A stretch of 64,000 nucleotides of DNA. Source: Bryopsis sp. KO-2023 (Eukaryota; Chlorophyta; Ulvophyceae; Bryopsidales; Bryopsidaceae). The DNA is taken from NCBI GenBank assembly GCA_030272585.1, contig BSYQ01000007.1, forward strand, positions 5,398,001 through 5,462,000, written 5' to 3'. Below the pieces are notes generated by a model. The model was not told the DNA's origin. It searched no databases and saw only the letters and a list, made by a program, of their open reading frames with translations. Shown piece by piece: positions 12,080-23,040 of this stretch (the first letter of the stretch is position 1; each line of letters starts with the position of its first letter). Position numbers and translations under genes: made by a program.

Positions 12080-15074
12080 ATGGGAGAGCTAAATATGAAG
12101 GAGCTTCTCTTCCTGCGGGCAGTAGTGCTACTGATGTGCTTGACGAAGGCGCTGGTAAGTCACGACAACCTAACGTGGGTGATCTGCGGGACTTTCGTTG
12201 ACCTTGCAACCGTAGGTGGCGCTCTGGCGCGCACAGAGATACTGTCACGGTTTCCTGTGGAACTTTTGACCTGCGTGCATGTCTGAGCCACCTTGGTCCT
12301 GGCGTTCGCAGGCAAACAATAAGACTATGGAAACGATGTCGATGGAAGACACCTGTGCTATTGGCCAGTTCAATGTCGAGTTTCTTCCTCCAATACCAGC
12401 TAAAACCATGCCAGGGGAAGTCACGTTCCCGCTATACACTGTTTTTGGCGAAGTTACCCCGTCAAGCGCCGCAAACAGAGCACAATTCGAAACCTTGTGT
12501 CTTCACAAGGGCAAGGAGATTCCAATCACAAACAGGCGCACTGTCAACGGACTCGATATGTATGATTGCGTGGTGCAAGTGGAAGAAGACAACTGCGATG
12601 AGAATGTCCTGACCGTAATTGGCAAGGTTGGCATTCCGGATTCCAAGGGGATGCCAGAATGTTCAAGAGAAACCAAACGGGTAGTTTCGTATTGCGATGG
12701 GGAGCTGCAGAAAGATGTCGTTGTGGCCATTGAAAAAGAACCTGAGGAGAAAACTGCGCAATTCCCCAAGCCTTCCACGAATAAGATCACAAGAACAGAA
12801 GAGCCCGAAAACAATGAACCGTGTAGCGTGGGGGACTTCGATTTGAAGATACAGCAGCCAAAACCGGATCCAGAGGACCCACTGTCAGTCACTTTCCCCA
12901 GCTTTGCTTCTTACAATTTCTCAGAAGCCGCAGAGGATATCGTTTTTGATTTCAGATGCACATCTGGCCTTCCTGGGCAGCTCACTCCTGGGATGATCAA
13001 AAACCAGAAAAATGTGGAGGACGGAGTTCTGTTTGATTGCCAGCTTCGCTTCACCAATGCCGAAGATTGCGATTGGAATGTTGTTCATGTGGAGGGAAAG
13101 GTTTCAGTCGGGAAAACGGACAAATGCGTGGATCACAAAGTCGTGAAGACGACCTACTGTACGAAACCCAATGACAGCTGCACCATCGAAGGTTTCGAAA
13201 TCCAGATTCTTGAACCAAGACCAAACTCGAATGACCCTCACTCCGTCACGTTCCCTTGCCTCGCTGCGTACACTGAGGTGGAGGTCAATGGGGAGCCCGC
13301 AGTGCCAGATGTTGATTTTCGCTGTACGGCGGGGATGCCCGGGCAACTGACTGCGGGGGTGGTCAAGAACGAGAGACAAACTGATGAAGGTTACCTGTTT
13401 GAGTGCGATGTGCGATTCAATAACACACAGGATTGCGAGTGGAATCTGTTGACTATCGATGGCAAAGCTTCGGTGGCGAGGAATGATGGCGGAGCGTGTG
13501 AGAGCCGAAACGTGACTACCACACACTACTGCACAGAGGCCCAACCCGAACCAACACCATGTCAAGGTGGAAATCTTACCTTGGATATTGGAGACGCGGA
13601 AACGGAAGAGAATGGCGTCGCATACCCTATAACTCTCACGTTGGACGGTATTGTTAGGGGTGATCTTGATTCGGTGGAGTTCGAATGCAAACTGGGGGAT
13701 CGCGTTGAAACAATAAAGAGAGGAACCCTCAGCATCGAAAAGCCCTTCGACGACCCTTACGAAGTGGAGTTCACTTGTTCATTGGATACATCTGATATTT
13801 ACGAGTGCGAAGAGGTCGCCGTCACGGTGACCGGAATTCTTGAGGATGCGTGCGAAAAAAATGTCACAGGGACCACACAGTTCTGTCCTGAAACTTGCAC
13901 GATCGGCGAGTTCACCGTTTCGATCAGAGAGATTTCCCCGGGCTTCCTTCCAAAAACAGTCGTTGCAGACATTTGGGTAGAGACGGAAATGGAGCCTGAG
14001 GAGCTGGAGAAATCCATTGTCGAAATTGGATGCGGGATGTCTGAGCACGCAGGAACGTCAGAAAGTGTGGAGAGGGTGGATGGGGGGTTCAGGGCCAAAT
14101 GCACCGTCCGTGTGGATGATAAGTACGACTGCGATGGGAATTTGCTGGAAGCGACTGCGTCTATCCAATTGGAGGGATCTGACGGGGGCGTTCTCTGTGG
14201 GGAAAAGAGGAAGAGCATCGTTCAGTATTGCGCTGAAAAGCCGGATGGATGTCTCCTCGAGGAGTTCAGTCTCGAGGTTTTGGACGCAAAGGAGATACAG
14301 TCGGATTTCTTTGAAACCAGAGGCATTGCGACGGTGGAGGCCACTTTCACAGGCGACAGAAGTTTGATTTCAAAACTCGGGTTCAGCAACTCATGCTCTT
14401 CTGGGGGATACAAAGGAGATGCGCGTATTATTGCAAGAAGTGAGAAAGGCTACATCTTCCAGTGTGTTTTCCCAATTCAAAGCGCATTTCAGTCATTGGA
14501 GAACGCAATAGAGGTAAAGGCTACAGCCCATCTCGAGCCGCAGTTTCGCCGATATCATCAAAAATGCACTCACCAAACAGTGGACGCTGTTCATTACCTG
14601 TGCTCGAAGCCGCGGTGTGTTTTGCATCCTGTGGGGATGGCGTACGAAGCGGACTGGGGTTTGGTAACTGATGATTCCCATGCGTCTTTTGTCATGGCCT
14701 GCACCCACCCTACCCTGTTTTGCAAAGACTGCTTCTACTTGGTGGGACCAGGAGGGTCAAGTTCGATTGAAGTTGAGAAGATCAGCGAAACTAACAAAGA
14801 ATACCATATACGAGCACAGTGGGAATATGGTTATCAAGGAAAAGTTACATTCGGGGTTCAAACGGAGCGGACCCTGCGAGGGTGCGACGTTCGGGTTGGG
14901 GATATCGATCGGCTGGCAAAGCGTTTCCCCAACTGTGGCATTGACACCCTGGAGAGTGTGGACATAATAAACGACACCACATTTTTTGCTGGAAGGCCAC
15001 ATTCTGTGGGAGTCAAAACGCTGGGATACAACCTGGGGAGCAAATGCTCAAAGGGACACCCGAAAACATTTTGA
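12080..15074 (+). CDS. Secreted protein with six cysteine-patterned repeats, family not recognised
   Basis: Two exons, 12080-12154 and 12312-15074 (phase 0), encode 945 residues. The first exon is a typical signal peptide: MKELL, a hydrophobic run of about 13 residues, then TKA. The rest is six repeats of 112-156 residues beginning at Cys40, Cys196, Cys315, Cys442, Cys554 and Cys672, followed by a different C-terminal domain from Cys794. Each repeat opens with C-x-[IV]-G-x-F-like motifs (CAIGQF, CSVGDF, CTIEGF, CTIGEF), has alternating hydrophobics suggesting beta strands, a mid FxC, an FxCxVR-like strand, a DCxxN motif (DCDWN, DCEWN, DCDGN) and closes with YC. Several N-x-S/T sites occur (NFSE, NNTQ, NVTG, NDTT). 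I infer an extracellular or wall-associated protein with beta-sandwich-like repeats; no membrane anchor is visible. I cannot name a family. Repeats 2 and 3 are most alike, which points to internal duplication. Confidence 0.75.
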
Positions 15075-16007
15075 ATTTGAAGATATGGGAGGAAGGGAAA
15101 TTCAGTAACAATTGATTTTAATCAAACTATTGAACAGGAAGGGAGGATAGCCCCAGATAGTTGTTATCGATCAGACGAGTTATGGACTGCTTGATTTGCA
15201 TGACAGCTACTACATGTTGAGTGCAGACTGGACAAGTTTGTGGTGTGGTGTCTTGGCCATAATTATGGTCTATAGACCATGATAGTTATCAGTTTGAAAC
15301 AACCGATGCCATGTAAGTCACACAAGGTCCTGCACCTCTCCCTTGATGTCCAGAAATCAATTTCCCAGTTGCCAGTGGTGTTTTTTGTGCATTCGAAGAA
15401 TTCTTGGGTGTCCCCCCCCCCCTTCGCAAGCTACTCTTCCGAAAGAAAAGAAGTGGTGGTCCAAGAGAATTCTACTGGCACAAGTCATTAGCATCCTCAA
15501 CGCCCACAGGCTCAACTTCTTCCTAAAGGGGAAAGAAAGTTTGAATTGAAGGGGTTTCTTGCAATTGCAAGGACCCCCTCAAAATGATGCGCTGATGGAG
15601 ACCCGATGCTGGCGGCGGTCCCAAGCGACCATAATTTCAATCAAAACGTGCTGGGCCGCACACCTTCGAGTTTTTCCTGTCTGTGTGTGTGTTTGTTCGT
15701 CTGTTTGTTTGAGCGTGTGACACACAACGCTCTTCGAATCGGATGGGACCTCCTCATCGAAATCTCAGGTTCAAGCAGCTCCAATTTGCTTTATCTACCG
15801 ATCATGACATCATTCTCCGGTTGCAAGTCACATCTGTAATAAAAACCCTTCGGTTCACAGCACAATCCGTCCTTTCCATTATTGCTCGCACCTGGCCCGA
15901 CAAGACCTCAGCTCTGGTCAGTTTTCCTTCTGCGGTTGGTTCATCGTTTGCTCTGCGAGTCACCATCACAGACAAGACACGGGCGATCAAGTTTTTCAGC
16001 GAACAGA
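15075..16007. other. Intergenic region upstream of the KNOX gene
   Basis: No convincing coding exon. It holds the 3' flank of the secreted-repeat gene, a C12 run near 15411, and a GT/TTTG-rich microsatellite at about 15680-15715. The last part is probably the 5' UTR or promoter of the KNOX gene; no TATA box stands out. Confidence 0.4.
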
Positions 16008-17271
16008 ATGGAAGAGCATGCTCATCGCTTATTTCGAGCGAACCAGGCGCTTCGGGTGGTGGACAACAGGCAATTAGAGTTCTGGTCGCAAGGGCAGCAG
16101 CAAGCTACAGTTGGCGTTGGAAATGGAACTCAGGAGGCGCTTCCACCGGAGTTTGGCGGGGCGAATCCAGAGGCACATGGGCGTATCGGCGGCGGGGAGG
16201 TTCATGTGGAGGATTCACATGGAGCCCTGACGGTAATCGGGTGGTTGCGTTGCGGAATGAATGATAAAATGACAAAGATCTGTCGATATGGATTGAAAGG
16301 CTGTTAGGTCCCTTTTTTTGGAAGAAACGCTGGACAGAAGGGGTGCCTTGCGCCAGGATTACCGTACTTGGAAATTTGTTCAGACAGTGGGGGAGACGTT
16401 GCTTACCAAACTGATGAGAGCATGCAGTTCTGATGGATTTAAGAACTTCTTGAGATTTGGGCTCCCCTTCATCACCTTCCCAGTACTTGTACATTTGGCT
16501 TGCTGCTTGCTTGTGTATTAAATTGATTCTTGTTTTTGTGCGAATGAAGTCGGGACATGGAGCTATGTTTGCAAGTCAACATCTCCATGGCTCTGCAGGG
16601 GGAATGCCGCCCATGACTGCGATCTCCCACGAGCCCTTGCCAATTACATTGCCTGAGGCTACGCCTGCAGAGGTGCTGATTTCTTCCTTCCTCCCCCCCG
16701 AAACTCAACATACTACAAAGGAAAAATCAAATTAAAGGAAGGTTTTTACTTTCTTTTATCACAGTATGACCTGTTTTGGTTGATGCAGATGGTTCCCCAA
16801 AATTGAAACTCCAAAACTGAACGAGGAGTTTTGACATGAGAAAACACAGAAGTTGCAATTTTTAAATATTTTGACTTGTTTTTGCCGACCCACATTCAGA
16901 AATATTGACAGTAAGAGTGCCTTTCTCTAACTGATCAATTCGGAAAAGAGAGAGAGAGAGAGAAAAATTGTTGAATTAGCAATCTATTCTGATATTTTTT
17001 GTCACCCTCCTTCCTGACAGGTTATGGAAGCATTTGCGCAACCTGATTTTGACGATCTCATACGGCAGATATGCTTTGGAAGGAAAATTGGAGAGAATCC
17101 GGAAAGGAATAGAATCGTGGGTATTCAGGAGGAGAGAGCCCTGAAGGCTGCCCAACAAGCTAGGGAAGAAATGCACTCCAGACAGATTCCAAGTCAGAAT
17201 CCAGAATTAGAGAGTGCTGTGGTGAGAAATGCAGAAAGGAACGGCTTCTTTGTTTGTTGCTGAGAAGTCCA

Positions 17272-17305
<34 letters not shown>

Positions 17306-18726
17306 TTTCATTCTTTCTTTTGAACAGGATTTTAAAAAGAGCTGTATAGATTCTTTACAAGGCCATAGTTCTCTGCAGTTTCATATTGTCACAAAGAAGC
17401 AACATAAACTGAACAGATGGCTTCTCCTTCTATTCAACACAAGTGCTCCTGAACCACCTCCATCGTCTTGAATTGGAGGTTCAACTTCCCAACCCTCCCA
17501 CAAATATCTCACTTGCCACACATATCTATCAAATCGTCAGTCTATGTGTGTCCTAGTTTTTCTCATGGAACTGAATCTTGGTGCAGTTGTCCTGTCATAA
17601 TTTAAGAATGGTGAAACCATGAGATATCCAAATGCCGTTTTAAGGACTGTTGTGCAGAATTGTTGCTTCTTTTTTTTTTCTTTTGGTGCTAATTCTCTCT
17701 GTGGTGGTTGTAGCGGAACTGTGCAGCCCTCGTGAAGTTGTTTAATACTGAACTGATGCAAACTGCAGCAGAGGCTGATAATGCGTGTGCCATGTTTGAT
17801 CAGCAGATTCACTCCATTCTTAACCAGTCAAGAGGTCAGGAGTCGACCCATGGATGCTTTTTGCTTACGAACGAGTTTTGTTCATTGTCTCTACGTTCAC
17901 TGAGATCGATTTTTCTTCTTTCAAAACATAATGATTGATTTTTCATTTTCTTTCCCCCAGAAATGGAAGGGCCGGTGTCTCTGTCATCTTCAGATGAGAA
18001 ACAGCTAAGGACGACTCTCAAGCGCAAGTAGGTCTAAAACTGAAAAGGGGGGGGGGGGGGGCTTCTTGTAAAAACATTGCTCCTACGCTTTCTCGATTTC
18101 CAATGTTGACCTGCGTTGGGACCTTTTTTTAAAATAGCTGTTCGTATTGGTTCTTCAAGGTATGCACCACAGATCTTGACCCTCAGAGATGAATTTCGAA
18201 AAAAGAAAAAGAAGGGGAAGCTTCCGAACGAAGCTACGGAGCACCTGCGTGAATGGTGGAGCAACAATCTGTCGTGGCCCTATCCCAGCGAAGACGAAAA
18301 GAAGGTTTTGGCGGAAGCCACCAGGCTGAATGCCACACAGATCAACAACTGGTTCATCAATCAAAGAAAGAGGCATTGGCATAAGGTACACACTTGGCCA
18401 GCCACAGTCTCAACAAAAATCAATTTTAAATCTGTTTCGGAAAGTGTTTTGAAACCGTCGCCATCTCTGCTTGCTTTTTTTGTATGGTTTGCCGAACATG
18501 CTTTGTTGTCAGAAACCCAGAAATTTCTAGACCAGCGGATATTTTCACTCCAAGAATCCCCCTTTTGCTTTTCAGACACCTGATTCCGCATAGTTGGATA
18601 GAAATACAGTCTGGTCAATGTAAGTTCTTTATGGCTGTGCATCATAAGTTCTTTAAGGATGGCAACCTTCCGCAGTCACCAGAAGAGGCCAAGGCCATTC
18701 TCAAGCACCAAGGTATTCTCCAATGA
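16008..18726 (+). CDS. KNOX: KNOX-type TALE homeodomain transcription factor
   Basis: Seven exons: 16008-16232, 16550-16672, 17021-17221, 17714-17834, 17961-18027, 18160-18385, 18610-18726. They total 1080 nt (359 residues) and all phases agree. Domains in order: KNOX1 at about residues 113-160 ([24 protein letters not shown]), KNOX2 at about 183-225 ([20 protein letters not shown]), ELK at about 240-262 ([16 protein letters not shown]) and a homeodomain at about 263-322 with the TALE insertion ([10 protein letters not shown]) and recognition helix [13 protein letters not shown]. This is a complete KNOX architecture of usual length. The KGKLP motif before the homeodomain resembles class I KNOX proteins. 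KNOX proteins pair with BELL partners through the KNOX domains and control diploid or meristem programmes in green plants. The last exon is less certain: an acceptor at 18572 would instead give a short tail that stops at about 18594. Confidence 0.88.
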
Positions 18727-19174
18727 GCAGCGAGCAGGGCAAAAAAAAAGACAGAATAGAGACGGCAGAGGGATGGTTGGCTTACATGAATGGATGTCAG
18801 ACTGGAAGAGCTGTTAGGGGAACATTGTTTTTAGGCTGGATGGATATTTGGACGCAGGATTAAATTGCAGAAGTTGAAAGAATTGTGAAATTAGCAGGAT
18901 TGAGTGTTATGTTTGGGTGATGGAAATGAGGACAAACGCTGAAGGGTGTTTCTCTTTTATGGGTGTGCAACGGGGAAAATACCAAAGAGAACGAAAATAG
19001 TAAATCACTTTTCCAGAGACTCTTGACTCGTCCCAATTCCCCCCCCCCCCAAAAAAAAAACCTTGCATTTCTCGTTTGTATGTGGGACTGGTGTTTTCCA
19101 CAGTTGAATTTGCTTTCAGCACACGTGAAGTAGTAGATGGATTCATGTTTGTATTGTTTGATTGTGTTCTGTGA

Positions 19175-19208
<34 letters not shown>

Positions 19209-20280
19209 GAGAACCTGAAGTGGCAGGTTGGCTTGCAGTAATTGCTGTTTGGTGATTCTGTGTGGTGGATCTATTATAGTTGAAACAAGAGAGGCCTCGA
19301 ACTTCCAAGTGCATGGACAATGGACTTGAAAGCTCTCTTATTTAGACCAACAGTGGTAGTGGGTTTCCTCGTAACATTTTCATCCAGACGTATATACGAA
19401 AATATGTATTGTTTTGTTTTCAAACTTAGATTTGTTGAGTATGTCCAGGGGGGGTTGGATAGATTTCTAGGAACAGGGAATTTCACAGCATTTTTGACTG
19501 TGCAGAGCTTGAAGATGTCTAGGTTGGGCTTGTCTTAGAAGAATTCATAGACACTGAACTGTGTCAGTGTTTGAAGGGAGAGGGAAAAAGATTTGTGGGA
19601 TTTGTGCTCTATGAACTGATGATTTTTGATAGGATGTTTCAGAAAGAAAGAAAAGAAATCAAACATGCGGAACCTGATCGAGTTCGGATCGAGTATCTAT
19701 GTGTGTCAGTGACAGACCGCCACCCTCTGCAAATTTGCAAATTATTAATGGACCCTTGGGCCCTTGGGCCCTTGGGCATGATCTGGTGAAATGTAGATCC
19801 AAAAAAGCTTGCCAGACTGGGCTTCAGTAGTGAAAACATGCAAACTCGAGAAGAGGTATTGACGGGAGCGGGGTGGAGTGCTAGAAATGTGGCTCCAAGG
19901 GAAACCGCTTGCCTTCATCATAAAGGTTTTTTAAAACTATGAGGATGATCCATCAAATGCAGCTCTCTGTGATCGCAGCTGGGCCTTCATTGATTCGTTC
20001 AACCTGTGGGGTGATCGAATTGACGGTCGAGGAGACTCCGCAAGCGTTCAGTGCTGGAATTGATTGGTTTGTGACGATTGTGTTATTGGATGCTCCACCA
20101 GTCCAGCATTTGAGTGGTGCGAACGCTTTACAATTCCATCCCTACTGGAGTTTGAGAACATGATTGAATACGGTTCGGATGAGACGCTTGCTGACGTTTC
20201 CTGCCAGCCGCCACCCAGTACTCCTGGGCCCCTTGGTCATTTATAGATATTCTTCAATCTCCACTATGGGAAATTCCCCT
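18727..20280. other. Intergenic region with homopolymer tracts
   Basis: I see no supported gene. Contents include a C12-A10 tract (19039-19060), a T10-G22 tract (19178-19209) and three copies of CCCTTGGG near 19755. A short open stretch at 20064-20246 shows no recognisable domain and may be chance. Confidence 0.4.
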
Positions 20281-20321
20281 GTGTGCGGGGTCATTTTGAC
20301 ACCCCGCACATGAACTACACT

Positions 20322-20640
20322 GCCCCGCACAAAGCCACAACCACCCCGCACGGCTCTGTGCGAAGTTTTGAGCCGATTACTGCGGGGTACAGTGAACCTC
20401 GCACAGAGGTTGACGTCTTTGTCGCCACCCTACCCCGCACAGGGGAATATAAACCCCGCACAGTGTGCGGGGTTCCAGCGTGTATGTGCGAGGTGCCTGT
20501 GCGGGGCTGAGTCGCAGATCCTGTGCGGGGTAGGGTGGCGACAAAGACGTCAACCTCTGTGCGAGGTTCACTGTACCCCGCAGTAATCGGCTCAAAACTT
20601 CGCACAGAGCCGTGCGGGGTGGTTGTGGCTTTGTGCGGGG
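20322..20640. repeat. Near-perfect 120-bp inverted repeat (hairpin)
   Basis: The arm 20322-20442 is the reverse complement of 20521-20640 with only a one-base length difference that I could find. The spacer is 78 bp (20443-20520) and itself contains GTGCGGGG motifs. Transcripts through it would fold into a long hairpin. Confidence 0.9.
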
Positions 20641-21040
20641 TCCCTCGCACCTCGCAGTAACCGGGTCATAACATCGCACAGCGCTGTGCGGGTTTGGTTT
20701 GGCTTTGTGCGAGGTCTCTCAGACCTCGCAGTAATCGGGTCATAACATCGCACAGAGCCGTGCGGGGTTGGTGTGGTGGATGTGTGCGGGTTTGGTTTGG
20801 CTTTGTGCGGGGTCCCTCGCACCTCGCAGTAACCGGGTCATAACATCGCACAGCGCTGTGCGGGGTTGGTGAGGCTTTGTGCGGGGTCTCCCATACCTCG
20901 CAGTAATCGGGTCATAACATCGCACAGAGCCGTGCGGGGTTGGTGAGGCTTTGTGCGGGGTCTCCCATACCTCGCAGTATTCGGGTCATATCATCGCAGA
21001 GCCATGCGGGGCTGGTGAGGCTGTGTGCGGGGTTGTTAGT
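20576..21040. repeat. Tandem array of ~74-bp units
   Basis: Six units start near 20576, 20650, 20724, 20822, 20896 and 20970, each opening with CC(T/C)CGCAGTAAYCGG and containing ATCGCACAG. Four spacings are exactly 74 bp; one unit is 98 bp through an internal extension. Neighbouring units are nearly identical. Confidence 0.85.
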
Positions 21041-21289
21041 TGATGAGCAGTGCGGCTTTATTTTCGGTTTGTGCGGGGCAGATCGGTGCATGTGCGGTGG
21101 TTTTTAAACACCCCGCACATAACCAATGCTATCTCAATCATGTGAAATGTGTGTTTTCATGTTACAAAATCCCCAGCATCTGTACATCTCCCAAACTTTT
21201 GTTGTCAAAAACACACGACCATAACCTGTACCAAAACCATCGTGTAAACCCAAACCCAAACCCATGGACATCTGTGAGATCCACACAGC

Positions 21290-23040
21290 CTGCACTTGTT
21301 TTGTTGGCTGCCTGGCTGCTGCTGAAATAGCGACAATTAGATAGTTTGCTGACCCTGCTGCCGAACTGGATTGCGCACTTCTTCCTGGAGGCCGCACTCT
21401 CCAAGACTTCAAGACTCCTCAAATATTCCCTCACCACCATTTTGTCGCCTTTGCCTGTAAAGGTTGAAGCACACAGTACTGCTCTTTACAGCGTCAGGTT
21501 CTGACCTACAACGGAAGATGTGCAAATAGGACCGCAACCTCCTCGTCTCGGAAAGGAAATCTGGCCTCTCGGCAGTGATCAGACACAACACGATCATCTC
21601 GCCCCAAATTTGTCTTCCATAACCGACGGAGCTCCATCTGAACTTCGCTTCTCAACCTGTGCAAGGCACCCTCCCGACACCTGACATCGGGCATTGCAAC
21701 TGTTCGTTAAACCCTCATGTTTTGGGCGGCATCGCGCAAGACTTACATGTTTCCACAGGTTTCTCTGTTCGTCTCATTGTTTCTCTAGCATGGAATTGGA
21801 TCCCAGACGAATCTTTGCGTTGGAATGCTGTCAGTGAGGATGGAGCAACAGACCTTGACTTATGGCGAGCATATCCACAGCACTGATCGGCGGCACCATG
21901 CCCTGTCAAAACCACAGGAGCCGACGATGTGAACTCCGCACCATGTATCGAACAGCCTCCACAACAACTTCATCTGAGCTGTCCAGTGGGTCAGAAATCA
22001 TGTTGAGTGTATCTCTTGCTGCCAACCACAGAGGGGCACCAACATTCGGGTCCAAAATCGACGAGCACGGGTGCAGTAGGGCCAGAAGGTCTGATCTGTT
22101 GATCAGGCCAAAAACTATTAGACGGCTGTTAACCCCACGATGATCCTTCATGAATTGGAAAAAGAATAGATGTGTCACCTGAGACCATCCACCTCATCAA
22201 GGGAAGAATCAACCTCAACAAGCCGCCACAGCCTATCAGGGGCCCATTGCCTGAGTTCCCTGACTGATTCGATGCTCCCCACTCAATCTGGCGATGTCTC
22301 TTTGGTAAATGAAACGTTCACAAGATCAATAGGAGCATCCGATGGCAGGCACAAATGCAGCAGAGCAGGCAACAGTGTGGTGTTGAGCCCTCCACTGAAC
22401 AGCACCACAACATGGCCAGATCTGAGTAGCGACGAGGGGTCGTCTGAAGTTTCGTGTCCCATTCGCCACTCCATACAGTCACACCTCATCTACAGTTCGA
22501 AACACTGCACCCCTCTCAAGATTTCCCCCTAAACACAATCAACAAATTGAATGGGGTGGGAACTTTCTGAAGGAAATGGATTTGGTGGCGACTGTTGAGC
22601 TCATGAGTAGTACTAGCAGGAGTGCTACAGACCTTCACAAAATGCAAAAAAATCCAGTGCAGTCCTACCCACTACTGCCGGCCGGTCGGCCTTGCGTTGG
22701 TGAGGGCAGCGTTCCTGGTGGTGTTGCGATAATGGCAGCAGCGTCTTCAGGAGGTTCGATTTCATCTGTGATTGCAACGAGCACCACCCAGTCCGGCCCC
22801 GAGCCCTCTTCCTCTTAAGGTTTGAGATCGTCTTCTTCTTCTGAAGGGGATTCTGTCAATGGTGGCGATCGCCTGGATGTTGCCTTCGTTGTTGAGGGTT
22901 AAATTTTCCCCTTCCTTGGCTTCCTGGTTCCGGGAGTAACTTGCAGCAAAGCGCGTTTAGATAAGCTGCACAGGTCAGAATTTGAAGCGCAAAGAGCCCT
23001 CTGGGATTCTCCAGCCCCTGAAAACATAACCAAGAAAAGC
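21290..23040 (-). pseudogene. ASNSD1-like asparagine-synthetase-domain locus, apparently degenerate
   Basis: Reading the minus strand gives, in order, pieces that match asparagine synthetase domain-containing protein 1: LENPRGLFALQIL (near 23015, like the end of the glutaminase-like half), VVVLFSGGLNTTLLPALLH and APIDLVNVSF (22490-22320), RELRQWAPDRLWRLVEVD (about 22250-22180), LLHPCSSILDPNVGAPLWLA (about 22090-22030), VVLTGHGAADQCCGYARHK (about 21910-21855), GRDDRVVSDHCREARFPF (about 21610-21555) and KKCAIQFGSRVSK (about 21385-21345). Colinearity is good, but the pieces fall in different frames and a TGA sits in frame just after VNVSFTKETSPD, so I read it as a decayed host gene; unseen introns could explain part of this. 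The PP-loop SGGxDS is altered to SGGLNT. The N-terminal half is not visible here and may lie beyond the retrotransposon that begins at 23704. Confidence 0.6.

Larger units (their letters stand above)
20281..21119. repeat. GTGCGGGG-rich repeat block bounded by small hairpins
   Basis: The whole block is built from variants of TGTGCGGGGT and its complement. It starts with a 29-bp palindromic motif (20281-20309, arms TGTGCGGGGT and ACCCCGCACA around CATTTTGAC) and ends with a related one (21091-21119, spacer containing TTTTTAAA). Inside are a long inverted repeat and 74-bp tandem units described separately. The strong strand symmetry creates mirror-image open frames on both strands, which are not genes. 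It may be a satellite-like or fold-back element. Confidence 0.8.

Noticed and set aside
15606-15839. Open frame upstream of the KNOX start
   Set aside because: Low-complexity GT/TTTG sequence; the frame has no motif and likely lies in the promoter or 5' UTR.
17274-17303. Long T run in the KNOX gene as a possible terminator or retroposed tail
   Set aside because: It lies in an intron between in-phase exons and no target duplication flanks it.
20064-20246. Possible small exon (ERFTIPSLLEFENMIEYG)
   Set aside because: No domain, no neighbouring exons and no clear splice partner.
20283-20925. Short open frames with PRTEPCGV-like text on both strands
   Set aside because: They come from the GTGCGGGG repeat units and their symmetry.
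20576-21040. Possible CRISPR-like array
   Set aside because: The 74-bp units are repeats end to end without variable spacers, and the genome is eukaryotic.
21244-21264. Telomere-like AAACCCAAACCC run
   Set aside because: Only about three units and not the TTTAGGG type; too short to mean an internal telomere.
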